A DNA stretch of 8,096 bases, taken from contig BQMV01000148.1 of NCBI GenBank assembly GCA_022181005.1, positions 1 through 8,096 on the forward strand. The letters run 5' to 3'. Both the position numbers and the translations under genes were made by a program. This document shows positions 6,247-8,096 of this stretch, one piece after another. Under the pieces are notes generated by a model. The model did not search any database, was not told the DNA's origin, and was given only the letters and a program-made list of their open reading frames with translations. This DNA is from Anaerolineaceae bacterium (lineage in GTDB: Bacteria; Chloroflexota; Anaerolineae; Anaerolineales; Villigracilaceae). Numbering within the stretch: position 1 is the stretch's first letter; every line of letters starts with the position of its first letter.

Positions 6247-6585
6247 ATGAACTCTTTCATCGTTAACGACGCCGTCGCCTTCAAACTGGTGCGACAAGAT
6301 AAGAATAAAAACGCCAAAGCGCAAGTGTTCTTCGGCGTATTATTCGGCGTGCTCTTACGCTGGATATATACAATGGCGGTAGAGGTGATCAAAGGAAGCG
6401 CGACATGGGATTTTGGCGCGTGGGCTGTCGTCGCGGCGCGATTTGTCGCCGCTCTAGCAACGACGATTTTTGTCTTTTCAGGATACTGGGAGAAGTCAAA
6501 AGACCAACCTGCCGATATGCGCTTCTTGAACGCGTTGGCGTTCGGTATTTCAATAGATATGCTCGTCGCTCCGTGGATGTCTTGA
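6247..6585 (+). CDS. small membrane protein of unknown function, three predicted helices
   Basis: I do not recognise this 112-residue protein. It is supported as a gene by AGGAG at 6236-6240, six bases from the ATG, by a TATAAT upstream, and by a plausible membrane protein layout. The first about 25 residues are polar and basic (KLVRQDKNKNAKAQ). Hydrophobic spans follow at about 27-45, 57-79 and 93-110, with a charged loop WEKSKDQPADMR (81-92) between the second and third. There is no signal-peptide cleavage motif, cysteine pair or enzyme motif. It stands between the tRNA terminator and a convergent - strand gene, so it is probably monocistronic. The only hairpin downstream (6611-6638) lacks a T-run on this strand. 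Confidence 0.7.
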   Translation: MNSFIVNDAVAFKLVRQDKNKNAKAQVFFGVLFGVLLRWIYTMAVEVIKGSATWDFGAWAVVAARFVAALATTIFVFSGYWEKSKDQPADMRFLNALAFGISIDMLVAPWMS

Positions 6586-6602
6586 TCGCGCGGTTAAACG
6601 TC

Positions 6603-6638
6603 AAATAAAAAAGCCGACTCATTGCGTTAAGTCGGCTT
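6603..6638 (-). terminator. intrinsic terminator of the FmdB-like gene
   Basis: On the - strand AAGCCGACT pairs with AGTCGGCTT (plus-strand 6630-6638 and 6611-6619) around a 10-base loop, followed by TTTTATTT. It ends transcription from the gene at 6662-6967. Read on the + strand the stem is followed by AAGTTG, so it should not terminate well for the gene ending at 6585. Confidence 0.85.
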
Positions 6639-6661
6639 AAGTTGCGAAGAGGACGGAGACC

Positions 6662-6967
6662 TTACTCGTTCTTCGGCTCGGACTTACTCTTCGATTTCTT
6701 ATCGCCTTTGCCCGCAGATGCGGGCTTCTCATTCGTCTTTTCTTCGGTATGCGAATGAGATTTACCTGCGGAACTATCTCCCGAGGCGGATTTATTGTCA
6801 GTAGCATAAAACCCGGAGCCTTTAAAAATGATCTTGCTCGGGGTAATTACCTTCTTTAACGCTCTCTTTTTACAAGTGGGACAGACTTTCAGCGGCGCAT
6901 CGTCAAACGATTGGTGTTTTTCAAAATGTTTGCCGCACGAACTGCAGCGATAAATATAAACAGGCAT
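6662..6967 (-). CDS. FmdB-family zinc-ribbon protein
   Basis: A 101-residue protein opening MPVYIYRCSSCGKHFE, with the cysteine pairs C8-x2-C11 and C29-x2-C32 of the small FmdB/CxxC zinc ribbon. The family's conserved SFDDAPL (20-26) and IIFKGSGFYATD (46-57) are present. From about residue 58 to the end the chain is Ser/Lys/Glu-rich low complexity, with an HSH at 71-73. The name comes from a putative regulator near amidase/formamidase genes; real function is not established and no regulatory role is shown here. ATG at 6967 is chosen because AGGAG lies four bases upstream (plus 6972-6976). The open frame extends to 6991, but that would add eight residues before the conserved start. It has its own promoter and terminator. 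Confidence 0.88.
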   Translation of the reverse strand: MPVYIYRCSSCGKHFEKHQSFDDAPLKVCPTCKKRALKKVITPSKIIFKGSGFYATDNKSASGDSSAGKSHSHTEEKTNEKPASAGKGDKKSKSKSEPKNE

Positions 6968-6994
6968 AGTTCTCCTTGCTTTCAACAGCATGGC

Positions 6995-7023
6995 ATTATA
7001 GCGCGTATGTTTATCGCAAGCAA
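6995..7023 (-). promoter_or_regulatory. promoter of the FmdB-like gene
   Basis: Read on the - strand, TATAAT (plus 6995-7000) lies 17 nt after TTGCTT (plus 7018-7023). The -10 is perfect and the -35 keeps TTG. The start site would be near 6988, about 20 nt before the ATG at 6967. The remainder of the gap to coaX (7024-7128) shows no clear terminator or gene. Confidence 0.7.
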
Positions 7024-7128
7024 GGGCGGTAAAGTTTAAGTTCTGTTAACATTGCAATTCCGCGTCCCCGTATCTTAAGCGAGATAAACCTCCCCCCTAG
7101 CAGTCAAGGCGATATTCCCTTTCTTGCG

Positions 7129-7893
7129 TTACCGATTAAGTTCCCAGATGATGCGCAAACCGTCAAGCGTCAACCAGGGCGCGATAATTTGGATAACCTT
7201 TGTTTCTTTAGCGACAATCTCAGAAAGCCCTCCAGTGGCGACGACTTTCATCTCATCGCCAAGTTCCTTACGAAAACGCTCGACCATACCCTCAACCATG
7301 CTCACATACCCAAACAGCAAGCCCGATTGCATGGCATGGACGGTATTGCGCCCAATAACGGAAGGCGGCGTTTGCAAATCTATATTTGGCAGTTTGGCAG
7401 CGCGGGTATACAAGGCTTCAGCGGCTAGATTTACTCCGGCGGTGATCGCTCCGCCTAGGTATTCACCGCTCTTAGTAATGGCGTTAAAAGTGGTGGCGGT
7501 GCCAAAATCTATCACGCAAGCTGGACCGCCATATAATTTCATCACCGCCGCCGCGTCACAGATGCGATCCGCGCCGACCGTCTTGGGATCTTCATATCGA
7601 ACTTTAACGCCCGTTTTGACGCCCGTATCTACCACGAAAGGTTTCTGCTTTAGGTACTCTTCGCACGCCTGAACGACGCGCCCGGTCAGCGCCGGCACAA
7701 CGGAAGCGAGCGCGATGCCGCTCAAGTCTGCAATGGATTTATTCGCGTTTTGGAGCAAGCCTAGAAATTGCAAACCGTATTCATCAGACATACGGCGATG
7801 ATCGGTGGCGACGCGCCAATGCGCGCCGAGCTGGTCGCCGGCATAGAGTCCGAGCGTGAGGTTGGTATTGCCAATATCTATAGTGAGCAACAT
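7129..7893 (-). CDS. coaX: type III pantothenate kinase
   Basis: Phosphorylates pantothenate with ATP, the first step of coenzyme A synthesis. CoaX belongs to the acetate/sugar kinase/Hsp70/actin fold and is distinct from CoaA. Motifs are DIGNTN (6-11, phosphate binding), DPKTVGADR (102-110) with the probable catalytic Asp109, DFGTATTF (129-136), YLGGAITAG (145-153), GLLFGY (191-196), ATGG (219-222) and LTLDGL (241-246). The length, 254 aa, is typical. The start follows the upstream stop by only 4 nt. GGAGG (plus 7906-7910) is 12 nt away and AAGG (plus 7896-7899) only 2 nt away, so initiation probably relies on coupling to the upstream gene. An in-frame TAA four codons before the ATG rules out a longer start. 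Confidence 0.95.
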   Translation of the reverse strand: MLLTIDIGNTNLTLGLYAGDQLGAHWRVATDHRRMSDEYGLQFLGLLQNANKSIADLSGIALASVVPALTGRVVQACEEYLKQKPFVVDTGVKTGVKVRYEDPKTVGADRICDAAAVMKLYGGPACVIDFGTATTFNAITKSGEYLGGAITAGVNLAAEALYTRAAKLPNIDLQTPPSVIGRNTVHAMQSGLLFGYVSMVEGMVERFRKELGDEMKVVATGGLSEIVAKETKVIQIIAPWLTLDGLRIIWELNR

Positions 7894-7897
7894 AACC

Positions 7898-8051
7898 TTA
7901 TTTTACCTCCTCAATAATCTCCGAGACTTGATCGTAGCGATGAAATTGCGGGACGAGATACGCGCCGCTCGCCCATGATTTGAGATTTTGAATCAACTCG
8001 ACGGCGAGTTCTACGCCGACTTTCGCGCCGTCTTCGCCGGCGGCTTCGATG
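7898..8051 (-). CDS. metF: probable methylenetetrahydrofolate reductase, C-terminal fragment
   Basis: The last about 50 codons of a - strand gene, ending TAA at 7900-7898. The reading includes IEAAGEDGAKVGVELAVELI, then GAYLVPQFHRYDQVSEIIEE. The ending pattern, G.YL.P.F.RYD...EIIE after an E.A.EL helix, is that of the final strand and helix of the MTHFR TIM barrel, also found in homocysteine methyltransferase-MTHFR fusions. Too little remains to separate these or to exclude a related barrel. It lies 4 nt before coaX and is evidently cotranscribed with it. The gene is cut at 8051 by adapter sequence, so its true N-terminal part is missing from the assembly and not biologically truncated. Confidence 0.6.
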
Positions 8052-8096
8052 AGATCGGAAGAGCACACGTCTGAACTCCAGTCACGTGGCCTTATC
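8052..8096 (+). other. Illumina TruSeq adapter contamination (not genomic)
   Basis: The final 45 bases read as the TruSeq index adapter. They begin AGATCGGAAGAGC and continue ACACGTCTGAACTCCA and GTCAC (8081-8085). Next comes GTGGCC with TT (8086-8093), which I recognise as TruSeq index 20, and then ATC, the first bases of the constant region after the index. The leading A fits A-tailed insert ligation. Genomic sequence ends at about 8051. Confidence 0.97.

Noticed and set aside
6135..6392. 85-codon - strand frame across the tRNA and its terminator, ending in APRPGLEPGT
   Set aside because: The PRPGLEPGT ending is the classic false translation of a tRNA T-arm; it lies antisense to a clear tRNA-Asn and a real CDS.
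7124..7672. 182-codon + strand frame inside coaX
   Set aside because: Antisense to a complete CoaX with all motifs; Ser/Thr-rich shadow translation.
1..8096. CRISPR array, prophage, toxin-antitoxin or defence system
   Set aside because: No spaced direct repeats and no genes of these types; the window is core housekeeping plus an IS fragment.

Overview
The window is ordinary bacterial chromosome at moderate G+C. It is dominated by a conserved translation and envelope gene cluster, rpsB-tsf-pyrH-frr-uppS-cdsA. The 201-residue single-core EF-Ts, the S2 protein with a long acidic tail, the 5' neighbouring IS1-like transposase and the general protein style suggest Chloroflexota, perhaps Anaerolineae. 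That placement is inference, because no 16S rRNA or other decisive marker is present. I see no phage, defence, CRISPR or secondary-metabolite genes.

Layout. Positions 2-202 hold the 3' end of an IS1-family transposase running off the left edge. A promoter with an extended -10 box at 248-256 and a leader with several hairpins lead into rpsB (375) and tsf. A strong intrinsic terminator at 1934-1963 separates tsf from pyrH. frr, uppS, cdsA and glpX (class II fructose-1,6-bisphosphatase, to 6013) follow on the + strand; uppS and cdsA overlap by 8 nt, and cdsA and glpX are 10 nt apart. A tRNA-Asn(GUU) at 6094-6166 has its own near-perfect sigma70 promoter and terminator. It is followed by a small unrecognised three-helix membrane protein (6247-6585). 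On the - strand, convergent with these, are an FmdB-type zinc-ribbon protein (6662-6967, with promoter and terminator), coaX (type III pantothenate kinase, 7129-7893) and the 3' end of a probable metF (7898 to about 8051).

The genes fit core growth functions: ribosome assembly, elongation and recycling (S2, EF-Ts, RRF); UMP to UDP (PyrH); undecaprenyl carrier for peptidoglycan (UppS); CDP-diacylglycerol for phospholipids (CdsA); gluconeogenesis (GlpX); CoA synthesis (CoaX); and one-carbon metabolism (MetF-like).

The most important non-obvious observation is technical. Positions 8052-8096 are not genomic. They match the Illumina TruSeq index adapter, including what reads as the index-20 barcode. 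With an IS end at the left and adapter at the right, the window looks like one whole assembled contig. Several gene starts also need to be moved inward from the longest open frame: pyrH to 1998, frr to GTG 2853, cdsA to 4195, and the FmdB-like gene to 6967.
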